A stretch of DNA of 64,000 nt, from NCBI GenBank assembly GCA_016717855.1, contig JADKEV010000004.1, positions 62,001-126,000 on the forward strand, given 5' to 3'. Position numbers and translations under genes: made by a program. This DNA is from Betaproteobacteria bacterium (GTDB lineage: Bacteria; Pseudomonadota; Gammaproteobacteria; Burkholderiales; Casimicrobiaceae). Below the pieces are notes generated by a model. It saw only the letters and a program-made list of their open reading frames with translations, was not told the origin of the DNA and searched no databases. Within the stretch, counting starts at the first letter, position 1. The number at the start of each line of letters is the position of its first letter. Below, piece by piece: positions 1-8,921 of this stretch.

Positions 1-1281
1 GACCTGTTCCACGTCTACACCGTCGACGAGCACATCCTGATGGTGGTGCGCAATCTGCGCCGCTTCACTGAAGCGCAGCATGCGCACGAGTACCCGCTGT
101 GCAGCCGGCTGATGGCCGACTTCGAGCGCAAGGAACTGCTCTACCTGGCCGGTCTATTTCACGACATCGCCAAGGGACGCGGCGGCGATCATTCGATACT
201 CGGCGCCGCGGACGCCAAGAGCTTCTGCCGCCAGCATGCCCTGACACCGGACGAAGCGAGCCTGGTTGCCTGGCTGGTCGAGCAGCACCTGACGATGTCG
301 TCCGTGGCGCAAAAGCAAGACCTGGGCGACCCCGACGTGGTGCGAGCGTTCGCCCGCCGCGTTGGTACCGAGCGGCGCCTCGTCGCCCTCTACCTGCTGA
401 CGGTTGCCGACATCCGCGGCACCAGCCCGAAGGTCTGGAACGGCTGGAAGGCCAAGTTGCTGGAGGATCTCTTTCATGCGACCCGGCGCGTGCTGGCGGG
501 CGACTCGGCGCCCGCGACGCTGCAGGACAGCCTGGCCGAGCGCCAGGGCGAGGCATTGCGCATCCTGCGCACGTTCGGACTTCGGGAAGATGCGCATCGC
601 GCGCTCTGGGCCCAGCTCGACCCGGTCTACTTCCAGCGGCACACGGCCGAAGAAATAGCCTGGCACTCGCGGCTACTCTACCACCGGACGGACGCGGACC
701 AGCCGGTGGTCAAGGCGCGGCCCAGCAAGGCCGGCGAGGGGTTGCAGCTCTGCGTCTACGTGCACGACCAGCCCAACCTGTTCTCCCGCATTTGCAGTTT
801 CTTCGGCAAGCTGCAGTTCAACATCGTCGAAGCCAAGATCTATACGACGCGGCACAACTACGCGCTCGACACGTTCACCGTCCTCGATCCGGACGACGCG
901 CGCACGGCGTACCGCGACCTGACCGGCTTCATCGAGTATGAGCTCGCGCAGAGGCTGGCCGGCCGGTCGCCGCCCGACCCGGTCGTGACCGGACGCGTCA
1001 GCCGCCGGCTCAAGGCTTTTCCGCTGACCCCGGAAGTGTCGATCTATCCCGACGACAAGGGCTCGCAATTCATACTCGAACTGGTCGCCGGTGACCGCCC
1101 CGGCCTGCTGGCCGGGATCGCCGGCATCCTGGCCAGCCAGAATGTGAACGTCCACAGCGCCAAGATCAACACGCTGGGGGAGCGTGCGGAAGACGTGTTC
1201 CTGGTGAGCGGGCAGCGGCTGCACGATGAAGCTGCCCTGGTCCGGCTGGAGACATCGCTGCTGCAGGCGCTGCGGATGTAG
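1..1281 (+). CDS. glnD: PII uridylyltransferase GlnD, C-terminal part (5'-truncated by window edge)
   Basis: The frame is open from base 1 and ends at TAG 1279-1281, giving about 426 residues, roughly the second half of GlnD (families are usually 850-900 residues). GlnD uridylylates and deuridylylates PII proteins in response to glutamine and so controls nitrogen assimilation. The HD domain of the uridylyl-removing activity is visible near the start (LFHDIAKGRGGDHS). Two ACT domains close the protein, with LCVYVHDQPNLFSRI at about residue 250 of the fragment and LVAGDRPGLLAGIAGILA at about residue 355; these sense glutamine. The nucleotidyltransferase domain lies outside the window. The downstream neighbour is convergent. 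Identity is secure because HD plus paired C-terminal ACT domains in this order is characteristic of GlnD. Confidence 0.96.
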   Translation, partial: DLFHVYTVDEHILMVVRNLRRFTEAQHAHEYPLCSRLMADFERKELLYLAGLFHDIAKGRGGDHSILGAADAKSFCRQHALTPDEASLVAWLVEQHLTMSSVAQKQDLGDPDVVRAFARRVGTERRLVALYLLTVADIRGTSPKVWNGWKAKLLEDLFHATRRVLAGDSAPATLQDSLAERQGEALRILRTFGLREDAHRALWAQLDPVYFQRHTAEEIAWHSRLLYHRTDADQPVVKARPSKAGEGLQLCVYVHDQPNLFSRICSFFGKLQFNIVEAKIYTTRHNYALDTFTVLDPDDARTAYRDLTGFIEYELAQRLAGRSPPDPVVTGRVSRRLKAFPLTPEVSIYPDDKGSQFILELVAGDRPGLLAGIAGILASQNVNVHSAKINTLGERAEDVFLVSGQRLHDEAALVRLETSLLQALRM

Positions 1282-1289
1282 AGGCGGGC

Positions 1290-1318
1290 GCCCCTGCCGA
1301 AGGTCGGCGGGGCATGTT
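1290..1318. terminator. Hairpin between convergent glnD and def
   Basis: GCCCC-T-GCCGA and TCGGC-GGGGC form a stem of ten base pairs with one bulged T and a three-base loop (1290-1313), followed by ATGTTT. It sits in the 45-bp gap between two convergent genes and could end transcription from the glnD side. There is no long T-run, so strength is uncertain. Confidence 0.5.
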
Positions 1319-1326
1319 TCAGTCCG

Positions 1327-1857
1327 CTAGTCGTCGACGAGGTCCTGGCCGGGAAAGAGCACGTCCGTGTATCCGAACTGCGTCAGGTCCCGGATGCGGC
1401 GGGGATACAGGATGCCGTCCAGATGATCGCATTCGTGCTGGACGACGCGGGCATGAAACCCCGTGACCTCGCGTTCGAACGGGGCGCCGGACTGGTCGAA
1501 TCCCGAGTACCGGATGTCGCGCCAGCGTGGCACCAGGCCCCGCAGTCCGGGCACCGACAGGCAGCCCTCCCAGCCATCCTCAACCAACTCCGAGAGCGGG
1601 ACGATGACGGGATTGCACAGGACCGTGAAGGGAACCGGGTCCGCCTCGGGATAGCGCGGATTGTATTCGGCGCCGAAAATGACCACGCGCTTGAGCACAC
1701 CGATCTGCGGCGCGGCGATGCCCGCGCCATCCAGCGCTGCCATCGTGTCCTGCATGTCCTGCAGCAGGGCCTGCAGTTCCGGGGTTCCGAACGCGGTGAC
1801 CAGATCCGACACCAGCAGCAGGCGCGGATCGCCCATGCGCAGTACTTCCCTAATCAT
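1327..1857 (-). CDS. def: Peptide deformylase
   Basis: The product is 176 residues and removes the N-terminal formyl group from nascent proteins. All three deformylase motifs are present: GAGIAAPQIG (residues 44-53), EGCLS (97-101, with metal-ligand Cys99) and QHECDHLDG (140-148, with His141, His145 and catalytic Glu142). An in-frame extension to 1917 exists, but the ATG at 1857 gives the usual family N-terminus (MIREVLRMGDPRLL) and overlaps the stop of the upstream phosphorylase gene by 8 bp, which suggests translational coupling. Many bacteria have two def genes, one beside fmt; this copy is not beside fmt and may be a second deformylase. Function is secure, paralogue assignment is not. Confidence 0.93.
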   Translation of the reverse strand: MIREVLRMGDPRLLLVSDLVTAFGTPELQALLQDMQDTMAALDGAGIAAPQIGVLKRVVIFGAEYNPRYPEADPVPFTVLCNPVIVPLSELVEDGWEGCLSVPGLRGLVPRWRDIRYSGFDQSGAPFEREVTGFHARVVQHECDHLDGILYPRRIRDLTQFGYTDVLFPGQDLVDD

Positions 1858-2599
1858 GATCTCGCACCCAGTGTTCCAGAAGCTCGCGCACCCGACCCAT
1901 GGCGGGCTCGAGAACATTCCTGATTTGTTCCACCGAAACCTGTTCCCGGCTGTTACCCCTCCCCGCGGCGTAGTTGACCGAGACGGCCAGCGCGCCGTAC
2001 AGGAGCCCGAGCTCGCGCGCGAGGCCCGCCTCGGGCATGCCGGTCATCCCGACCATGGTCGCACCATCCCTTTCCAGCCGGTCGATCTCGGCCGCCGATT
2101 CCAGCCGGGGTCCGTTCACCACACCGTAGACGCCGCCATCGATCGCCGCAATCCCCACCCGGGCGGCGGCACGCAGCAGCCCCACCCGGACTGCTGGCGA
2201 AAAAGGCCGGGTGAAGTCGACGTGGACCACGTTGCCGTCCTCGCCATCGAAGTAGGTGTGCGCGCGGCCGTGCGTATAGTCGATCAACTGGTCCGGCACC
2301 GCGAGGACGCCTGGCCCGAGCGCTTCGTCGATGCCCCCGACCGAGAAGATCGCGGCGATCTCGGTGACGCCCGCGCCGCGCATCGCCCACAGGTTCGCGC
2401 GGTAGTTGACGCGGTGCGGCGGTATGGTGTGCTCCTCGCCGTGCCGCGCCAGAAACACGACTTCGCGTCCGGCGATCCTGCCGGATATCAAGGGCGCGGA
2501 CGGGTCGCCGTAAGGCGTGCGCACCTCCATCCGCCGGTCCGTCGCCAGATTGGCCATCCTGGTCAGTCCGCTGCCGCCGATTATGCCCAGCATCGTCAT
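1850..2599 (-). CDS. S-methyl-5'-thioinosine phosphorylase / MTAP-family purine phosphorylase
   Basis: The product is 249 residues and belongs to the PNP/MTAP phosphorylase family. The phosphate-binding start (IIGGSGL) and the segments RHGEEHTIPPHRVNYRAN and VGMTGMPEAGLARELGL are clear. The length and the NYAAGRG segment in place of the MTAP DYDCW segment resemble the methylthioinosine phosphorylases of Pseudomonas rather than true methylthioadenosine phosphorylases, so the likely reaction is phosphorolysis of S-methyl-5'-thioinosine to hypoxanthine and methylthioribose-1-phosphate (purine and methionine salvage). It is first in a two-gene unit with def, with an 8-bp overlap, and is divergent from pilU. 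The substrate assignment is inference; the family is secure. Confidence 0.86.
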   Translation of the reverse strand: MTMLGIIGGSGLTRMANLATDRRMEVRTPYGDPSAPLISGRIAGREVVFLARHGEEHTIPPHRVNYRANLWAMRGAGVTEIAAIFSVGGIDEALGPGVLAVPDQLIDYTHGRAHTYFDGEDGNVVHVDFTRPFSPAVRVGLLRAAARVGIAAIDGGVYGVVNGPRLESAAEIDRLERDGATMVGMTGMPEAGLARELGLLYGALAVSVNYAAGRGNSREQVSVEQIRNVLEPAMGRVRELLEHWVRDHD

Positions 2600-2734
2600 C
2601 GAGTCCGAAATCGTGTTGTATAGTGTGCCGTGACCGGGAGCGAGGCTCCGGCTCTTGCGGGATCCCGGTTGTTAGTTTGCACGCGCCTCGCTATCCTTCT
2701 TACGAGACACCACGCTCCCAGGGCAAATTATCTC

Positions 2735-3904
2735 ATGTACCTCGACCGGCTGTTCCAACTGATGGCGGAGAAGCAGGCTTCCGACCTGTTCATTTCATGC
2801 GGCGCCCCGATCAACATCAAGATCGATGGCGTGGCGATGCCGATCAACACCCAGCCGATGGAACCGGAGACGGTGCGGCGGATCGCCTACGAAATGATGA
2901 ACCGCGCGCAGGCGGAGCGGTTCGAGCAGACGCACGAAATGAACCTCGCCCACGTCGACCACAAGCTCGGCAACTTCCGGATCAACATCATGCGCCAGCG
3001 GGGCAGCATTTCCATGGTGATCCGGTACATACGCGGCGACATCCCGCAGTTCGAGTCGCTGAACCTGCCCCCGGCGCTGCTGGAAATGATCAGCGCCAAG
3101 CGCGGGCTGATCCTCATCGTTGGCTCGACCGGGTCGGGCAAGTCGACCACGATGGCGGCGATGCTCGATTTCCGGAACGGGCACATGCCGGGCCATATCC
3201 TCACTATCGAGGATCCGATCGAGTACCTGTTCCGCCACCGGAAGAGCATCGTGAACCAGCGCGAGATCGGCGAGGACACGCAGAGCTACCACAACGCGCT
3301 GGTCAACGGCCTGCGGGCCGCGCCCGACGTGCTCATGATCGGGGAGGTGCGCGACCGCGAAACCATGCAGCATGTGCTGATCCACGCGCTGACCGGCCAT
3401 CTCTGCATGACGACCCTCCATGCCAACAACAGCTATCACGCCCTGGCGCGAATCATCAACATGTATCCGCACGAAGCCCGGCCCGGCCTGCTTTCGGATC
3501 TGGCGGTCAGCCTGCGCGCGATCGTGTCGCAGCGCCTCGTCCGCAACAAGATGGGCAAGCTGCAGCCGGCCGTGGAAATCATGATGAACTCGACGCACGT
3601 TTCCGAACTGGTGAAGACCGGCGACCTGGACAAGCTGGCGGAAGCCATGCAGCAAAGCCTCTATCCCGGCTCCCAGACGTTCGAGCAGGCGCTGTGCCGC
3701 CTGTATCTCGATGACGTGATTTCCTACGACGAAGCGTTGCAGACCGCCGACTCCCCGACCAACCTGTCCTGGCTGATCAATCACTACACGGAACAGCGCC
3801 AGGACGATGGCAGCGGACTGTCCAAGTCGGCGCAGCTGCAGGCGCCCCCGGTCCAGTTCAGCCAGTTCCAGCTGACCGGCGAGCCGGCACGGGGACGGCC
3901 TTGA
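2735..3904 (+). CDS. pilU: Type IV pilus retraction ATPase PilU
   Basis: The product is 389 residues, a cytoplasmic hexameric secretion ATPase of the PilT/PilU group that powers pilus retraction (twitching, DNA uptake). The Walker A GSTGSGKST is at residues 130-138, with the Asp/Walker B box around DVLMIGEVRD and the His box GHLCMTTLHANN. PilU is preferred over PilT because of the C-terminal segment carrying ADSPTNL and an extended tail. The ATG at 2735 gives the family start MYLDRLFQLMAEKQASDLF; an in-frame start at 2630 would add 35 residues with no family match. There is no pilT next to it here. It is divergent from the phosphorylase gene with a 135-bp gap. Confidence 0.92.
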   Translation: MYLDRLFQLMAEKQASDLFISCGAPINIKIDGVAMPINTQPMEPETVRRIAYEMMNRAQAERFEQTHEMNLAHVDHKLGNFRINIMRQRGSISMVIRYIRGDIPQFESLNLPPALLEMISAKRGLILIVGSTGSGKSTTMAAMLDFRNGHMPGHILTIEDPIEYLFRHRKSIVNQREIGEDTQSYHNALVNGLRAAPDVLMIGEVRDRETMQHVLIHALTGHLCMTTLHANNSYHALARIINMYPHEARPGLLSDLAVSLRAIVSQRLVRNKMGKLQPAVEIMMNSTHVSELVKTGDLDKLAEAMQQSLYPGSQTFEQALCRLYLDDVISYDEALQTADSPTNLSWLINHYTEQRQDDGSGLSKSAQLQAPPVQFSQFQLTGEPARGRP

Positions 3905-3932
3905 TGCCAGCCGCAGGGCAGGAGGAATCGGC

Positions 3933-4832
3933 ATGACCGCATTTCCGACGGAACTCGAATCGGTTCGCGACTGGCTAAGGCATGCGGTCAGCCGGTTTCA
4001 GGCCGCCAAGTTGACCTATGGCCACGGCACCGACAATGCGTTCGATGAAGCGGTCTTTCTGGTGCTGGCGACCCTCAACCTGCCACTCGATCAACTGGAG
4101 CCCTTTCTGGACGCGCGGCTCACCGGCGTCGAACGGGCCGCCCTGCACCACGCGCTCGATCGCCGGACGGTCGACCGGGTGCCCGTTCCCTATCTGACGC
4201 ATCAGGCCTGGCTCGGCAAGTTCAAGTTCTATGTCGACGAACGGGTGATCATCCCGCGCTCGTTTATCGCCGAGTTGCTCGAGGAGCGGCTGGCGCCCTG
4301 GGTGACCGATCCGGACAGGATCTCCACCGTACTAGACTTGTGCACCGGTTCCGGCTGCCTCGCCATCCTGCTCGCCGATGCATTCCCGAATGCGGACGTC
4401 GATGCGATAGACATTTCGGCCGATGCGCTTGCCGTCGCGCAACACAATGTGGCCGAGTACGGCCTGCAGGATCGGATCAACCTCGTTCGTTCCGACCTGT
4501 TCCAGAACGTCAATTCCGAGGACAAGACCTACGACCTGATCATCAGCAATCCTCCTTACGTGACGCAGGCGGCGATGTCGGAGCTGCCTGCCGAGTACCG
4601 GCACGAACCCGAGGTGGCGCTGGCGGCAGGCGAGGACGGGCTGGAAGCGATACGCCAGATTATCGACGGCGCGCGCGCCTATCTGAACGTGGGCGGGATC
4701 CTGATCGTCGAAGCCGGCCACAACCGGGATCTGGTCGAGGGCGCCTTTGCGGACCTTCCGTTTACGTGGCTGCGCACGGCGACGACCGACGACAAGGTGT
4801 TTCTGCTGCGGCGCGAAGACTTGCCGGTCTGA
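3933..4832 (+). CDS. prmB: 50S ribosomal protein L3 glutamine methyltransferase PrmB
   Basis: The product is 299 residues, a SAM-dependent methyltransferase that modifies a glutamine side chain of ribosomal protein uL3. The SAM site is DLCTGSGC (residues 135-142) and the catalytic NPPY is at 206-209 in DLIISNPPYV. The N-terminal helical domain (YGHGTDNAFDEA, VPVPYLTH, YVDERVIIPRSFI) matches PrmB better than its paralogue PrmC. A good ribosome-binding site, AGGAGG, lies about 8 bases before the ATG. It starts 28 bp after pilU on the same strand, so the two may be co-transcribed. Confidence 0.95.
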   Translation: MTAFPTELESVRDWLRHAVSRFQAAKLTYGHGTDNAFDEAVFLVLATLNLPLDQLEPFLDARLTGVERAALHHALDRRTVDRVPVPYLTHQAWLGKFKFYVDERVIIPRSFIAELLEERLAPWVTDPDRISTVLDLCTGSGCLAILLADAFPNADVDAIDISADALAVAQHNVAEYGLQDRINLVRSDLFQNVNSEDKTYDLIISNPPYVTQAAMSELPAEYRHEPEVALAAGEDGLEAIRQIIDGARAYLNVGGILIVEAGHNRDLVEGAFADLPFTWLRTATTDDKVFLLRREDLPV

Positions 4833-4988
4833 GCGGTCGCGCACGATCACTGCGTACGGCAGATATACAACAGCCCTTCCGTTTCAGCGCGTTAAACGGG
4901 TGGCCTCAACCTCATTCGAGGAATTGGCGTGCTAGCATTGAACATTGCGACGGGAGGCGCGGCCGCTGCATTGTCTTCAGGGAAAAAA

Positions 4989-7900
4989 ATGAGCAAAGAA
5001 CGTGCTTTAGTTGCAATCGCGCTGCTGGCCTGCAGTGCATTCGCATACGCGCAAACGCCCTCCGTTTCCCCCGCACCCTCCGCCGCTGTCGACGGCGGCG
5101 AATCCGCCTACGTCGGCGCGGATACGCGGGTGGGGCTGGGCTATGACGACAAGACGAAGCTGCGCGGCGAGCTGTACAGGGTGTTTTCAGAAAGCGACAC
5201 CAGCGCGCTGCTGGGTGAAGCATGGCTGAGCCGCAACGCCGGAGGCCTCAAGCTCAGCTACAACTGGCTGCCGGAGGCCGCGAAGCCGGCGTTGGACTCC
5301 GCGGTGCGCAAATTCTTCATTGCCGCGGACCGCAATACCGAGGGTGACGCCAAGGTCACGATAGGCGGCGGCTTCGAAACATCGCGTTTTTTTGGCGGCA
5401 TCTACGGCTCCGCGGCGGTCACCGGCCGGCGGGAGATCGGCGACAGCACGGTTGCCACTGTCCAGACCGTTCAGGGGGACGACGGCAGGCCGTTCCTGCA
5501 GGACATCACGACGGCGGTCCGGACGCGGCTCTTCGAGCGCCCGTATGACTACGGCGTCGGCGCCCGGATCGGCCACTTCTACGACCCGGCATTGCTGCGC
5601 CTGACGCTCGGCGCGGACTATGAGTGGGGCCGCGATTCCGCGCGCCAGACCACGATCTCGCTGGGGCTCGAGAAGTTTTTTCCCAATGCCCCCTACAGCA
5701 TCGCGCTGAACGCCGAGCACTACCGGAAGTCCGGCGGCTTCGACGCCGGAACATCGGATAACCGGTTCATGGCGATGTTCCGCTACGAGTTCGGCGGCCC
5801 GGTTTTCCGGCCGACCAAAGAGTACCGGATGGTCGAAGTGCCCGCCAGGACAGCCGCTCCCGTGCCAGTGGGCAAATCGCCAGAGCCGCCCGAACCGCCC
5901 CGGCCCCCCGCCGTTGCCGCCGCACCTGTTGCCACGCCGATCGCGGCGCCCGCGGCTCCAGCGGCGCCCCGCAAGGAAAAGCGCCTGGTCAAGACCACCG
6001 CAAGCATGTCGACCGACGCCTTTTTTGAGTTCGACAAAGCGGTACTGACGCCAGCGGCCAGGAACGCGCTGGATGGCGTGCTGACGCGGATCAGGACCTC
6101 CGGTTTTGAAGGCAACCTGCACCTGACCGGACATACCTGCGACATCGGTTCGGCACGGTACAACCAAGGCCTGTCCGAGCGGCGCGCGCAGGCGGTCAAG
6201 AACTATCTGGTCGCCAACGGCGGAATTGCATCCAACGTGATCCTGGCCGAAGGCAAGGGCCTTACCAATCCCAAGTACCCCAACACCCGGGCCGAACGGC
6301 ACAAGAACCGCCGGGTTGATCTCGAGTTCGTCACCTACGAGGACAAGATCGAAGAAGTCACTCTGCCGCCCGAGCCGGCGCCCCGCGTTGCCGCGCCGGC
6401 ACCGGCGCCTGCACCGCCGGCGGCGCCGGTGGCCACGCCGGCTCCCGTCCCGGCGCCGGCGCCGGTCGCCACAGTCGAGTGGCGCCGTGAGGTGATCGAA
6501 AAGGAGCCCACCTGGGTTCGCCGCGCGTTGCGCCAGAGCCTGCCGCATAAGCAGTCAGTCGACGTCTACCGGCAGCAGGAGCAGGAGACCACTGTGACGG
6601 CCGGCGCCAAGCGCTACATCAACCGGCCGCCTGCCGCCATCAACGACGCCTTCACCATTGCTTTCAACGCCGCGGGCAGCGTGTTCGACGTGCTGGCGAA
6701 CGACACCGATCCGGATGGGGATCCACTGACCGTCACCGGCGTCGGCGCCGCGGGCCATGGCACAGCCGCGGTTGCCGCCGGCAAGGTGACGTACACGCCG
6801 AGTTCGGGATTCAGCGGGACCGACTCCTTTACCTATGCGATCGCCGATGGCAACGGAGGCACGGCCAGCGCCACGGTTTCGGTGACGATACAGGGACCGC
6901 CGAACCGTCCACCCGTGGCCCAGAACGACGCCTACACGGTGGACCAGAACTCGTCGAACAACAGCCTGAACGTGCTGGCCAACGACAGCGATCCGGATGG
7001 CGACACGCTGGCGATCACGTCGGTCGCTACGCCGGCGCACGGCAGCGCAAGCGTCGCCGGCAACCGGGTCAGCTACACGCCCGCCAATGGCTTTGCCGGG
7101 ACCGACAGCTTCAGCTATGCGATTGCCGACGGCAAAGGCGGCACCACCAGCGCCACGGTGACGATCACCGTGGCGCCGTTGGCCGTCAACCATCCGCCGG
7201 TTGCCCAGAACGATGCCTACACGGTGGCCCGGGACTCCAGCGGCAACAACTTGAACGTCCTGGCCAACGACAGCGATCCGGATGGCGACGCGCTGACCAT
7301 TACCGCCGTCGGATCGCCCGCGCATGGGTCGGCAAGCATCTCGGGCAACAGGGTCAGCTATACCGCGGCGGCAGGCTACAGCGGGACGGACAGTTTCACT
7401 TATACGATCGCGGACGGCAAAGGCGGCACCGCCGGCGCCAGCGTTACGATCACGGTTACCGCGCCCGCAGTCAACAACCCGCCCAGCGCCGTGAACGACA
7501 GTTACACGGTGGACCGGAACTCGAGCGCCAACAGCCTGAACGTGCTGGCGAACGACAGCGATCCGGACGGCGATGTCCTGTCCATCACCGCGGTGAGCGC
7601 GCCGGCGCACGGCACGGCCAGCATCGTCGGCGACCGCGTGAGTTACACCCCCGCGCCGGGCTACAGTGGCGCGGACAGCTTCACCTACGCCATCGCCGAC
7701 GGCCGGGGCGGCACGGCCAGCGCGACCGTCTCGATCACCGTCGCCAACCCCGCTGGCAACGCGCCCCCGGTTGCCCGCGACGATATGTTCCTGATCAGCC
7801 AGCGCTTCACCGATCTGGACGTGCTGGCCAACGACAGCGATCCGGATGGCGACAGCCTGACCATCGTCGCCGTGACGCAGCCGCCGTTAGGCAGCGTGAC

Positions 7901-8030
7901 GATCAGTGCTGACGGCAAATCGGTCCGGTACACGATGCCGTTCATGTTCAACCGCACGTCATTCACGTACACCATCAGCGACGGCCATGGCGGAACGGCT
8001 ACGGCCACCGTCCTGCTGATAGACCCCTGA
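4989..8030 (+). CDS. Large envelope protein: N-terminal barrel-like region, internal OmpA domain, five C-terminal Ig-like repeats
   Basis: The product is 1013 residues with a signal peptide (MSKERALVAIALLACSAFAYA). Residues about 30-285 are rich in alternating beta strands and aromatic residues and may form an outer-membrane barrel. A Pro/Ala linker (about 285-335) leads to an OmpA/MotB peptidoglycan-binding domain (about 338-452; FFEFDKAVLTPAARNAL, LTGHTCDIGSARYN, RAERHKNRRVDLEF). A second Pro/Ala linker is followed by five tandem cadherin/VCBS-like Ig repeats (547-1013), each with an Asp-rich NDxDPDGD motif and a TDSFxYxIADGxGGT motif. The Asp-rich loops suggest calcium binding. The ATG at 4989 is chosen because it starts the signal peptide; the frame opens at 4929. 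Likely a surface or adhesion protein anchored to peptidoglycan; its partner is unknown. Confidence 0.82.
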   Translation: MSKERALVAIALLACSAFAYAQTPSVSPAPSAAVDGGESAYVGADTRVGLGYDDKTKLRGELYRVFSESDTSALLGEAWLSRNAGGLKLSYNWLPEAAKPALDSAVRKFFIAADRNTEGDAKVTIGGGFETSRFFGGIYGSAAVTGRREIGDSTVATVQTVQGDDGRPFLQDITTAVRTRLFERPYDYGVGARIGHFYDPALLRLTLGADYEWGRDSARQTTISLGLEKFFPNAPYSIALNAEHYRKSGGFDAGTSDNRFMAMFRYEFGGPVFRPTKEYRMVEVPARTAAPVPVGKSPEPPEPPRPPAVAAAPVATPIAAPAAPAAPRKEKRLVKTTASMSTDAFFEFDKAVLTPAARNALDGVLTRIRTSGFEGNLHLTGHTCDIGSARYNQGLSERRAQAVKNYLVANGGIASNVILAEGKGLTNPKYPNTRAERHKNRRVDLEFVTYEDKIEEVTLPPEPAPRVAAPAPAPAPPAAPVATPAPVPAPAPVATVEWRREVIEKEPTWVRRALRQSLPHKQSVDVYRQQEQETTVTAGAKRYINRPPAAINDAFTIAFNAAGSVFDVLANDTDPDGDPLTVTGVGAAGHGTAAVAAGKVTYTPSSGFSGTDSFTYAIADGNGGTASATVSVTIQGPPNRPPVAQNDAYTVDQNSSNNSLNVLANDSDPDGDTLAITSVATPAHGSASVAGNRVSYTPANGFAGTDSFSYAIADGKGGTTSATVTITVAPLAVNHPPVAQNDAYTVARDSSGNNLNVLANDSDPDGDALTITAVGSPAHGSASISGNRVSYTAAAGYSGTDSFTYTIADGKGGTAGASVTITVTAPAVNNPPSAVNDSYTVDRNSSANSLNVLANDSDPDGDVLSITAVSAPAHGTASIVGDRVSYTPAPGYSGADSFTYAIADGRGGTASATVSITVANPAGNAPPVARDDMFLISQRFTDLDVLANDSDPDGDSLTIVAVTQPPLGSVTISADGKSVRYTMPFMFNRTSFTYTISDGHGGTATATVLLIDP
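6630..8027 (+). repeat. Five tandem ~282-bp coding repeats (Ig-like units)
   Basis: Units begin near 6630, 6910, 7195, 7480 and 7762. Each encodes about 94 residues. The DNA for the central motif (AACGACAGCGATCCGGATGG and close variants) recurs once per unit, and units 2-4 are the most alike. Such near-identity allows unequal recombination, so copy number may vary between strains or collapse in assembly. Confidence 0.85.
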
Positions 8031-8105
8031 GCGTCGGGACCCCGGCGGCGGTGGAGCCGTGAGCGTCCGGATTCGGGTCGCCATACGCGCCCCGGTGTCC
8101 CGCTC

Positions 8106-8921
8106 ATGCGGCACGCCGGGACCATGGCCCAACCGCCGATTGAGATGACCGACTTGCCATCCGCCAGCACGCCGGACCAGACTCAGACGCACGCCGGGTG
8201 CGTCATCCTTGTCACCGGCGCCACGGGGGGCCTGGGGGAGGCGCTGTCGAGGGCGCTGGCGCGCGGCGGAGCGACCGTGGCGCTGCACGGCAGGGTGGTG
8301 CGCAAGCTGGAGGCGCTCTACGACGCCATCGTCGAAGCGGGCGCGCCGGAACCGGCGATCCTGCCGCTCGACTTCGACAAGGCGGACAGCCAGGCCTACG
8401 CCGATGCGGCCGCCGGAATCGAAAAACAGCTGGGGCGGCTCGATGCGATCGTGCACTGCGCGGGAACGCTGCGGCGCCTGGCGCCGATCGAACACCACAC
8501 GCTGGAGGACTGGATGACGACGCTTCGCGTGAACCTCGCGGCGCCGGCGGCGCTCACCCGTGCGTTGCTGCCCCTGCTCCGTCGGGCGCCCGCAGCCAGG
8601 GTCATTTTCACGCTCGACACACGCGGCCACGATCCCAAAGCCTATTGGGGCAGCTACGCCGCCGCCAAGGCGGGACTCGAAGCGCTGGTGCACGTGCTGG
8701 CCGACGAGTGGGAGAACTCGCCGAACCTGGCGGTGACAGGTGTCGTTCCTGGCGCCATCGCCAGCCCCATGCGCCGCCGGACCCATCCGGGCGACGACCC
8801 CACCCGGCTCCGCACCATCGACTCGCTGTTGCCACTCTATCAGGCCCTGCTTGGCCCGGATGGTGAACGGTACCGCGGCCGGATCATCGATGCTCAGGCG
8901 TGGCTGCCGCCGGGCGCCTGA
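8106..8921 (+). CDS. SDR-family oxidoreductase (YciK-like)
   Basis: The product is up to 271 residues, a short-chain dehydrogenase/reductase. The NAD(P)-binding glycine motif is TGATGGLGE and the catalytic Tyr-Lys pair is in YAAAK. The closest recognisable group is YciK, a conserved SDR of unknown substrate. Three in-frame ATGs (8106, 8124, 8145) are possible and none has a clear ribosome-binding site; the conserved fold begins after the third. The 3' end overlaps the convergent YgfX-like gene by 28 bp. Class is secure, substrate is unknown. Confidence 0.8.
   Translation: MRHAGTMAQPPIEMTDLPSASTPDQTQTHAGCVILVTGATGGLGEALSRALARGGATVALHGRVVRKLEALYDAIVEAGAPEPAILPLDFDKADSQAYADAAAGIEKQLGRLDAIVHCAGTLRRLAPIEHHTLEDWMTTLRVNLAAPAALTRALLPLLRRAPAARVIFTLDTRGHDPKAYWGSYAAAKAGLEALVHVLADEWENSPNLAVTGVVPGAIASPMRRRTHPGDDPTRLRTIDSLLPLYQALLGPDGERYRGRIIDAQAWLPPGA

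Noticed and set aside
6630..8027. Regular repeats considered as a CRISPR array
   Set aside because: Units are about 282 bp, contiguous and coding for Ig-like domains; there are no short direct repeats with unique spacers and no cas genes.
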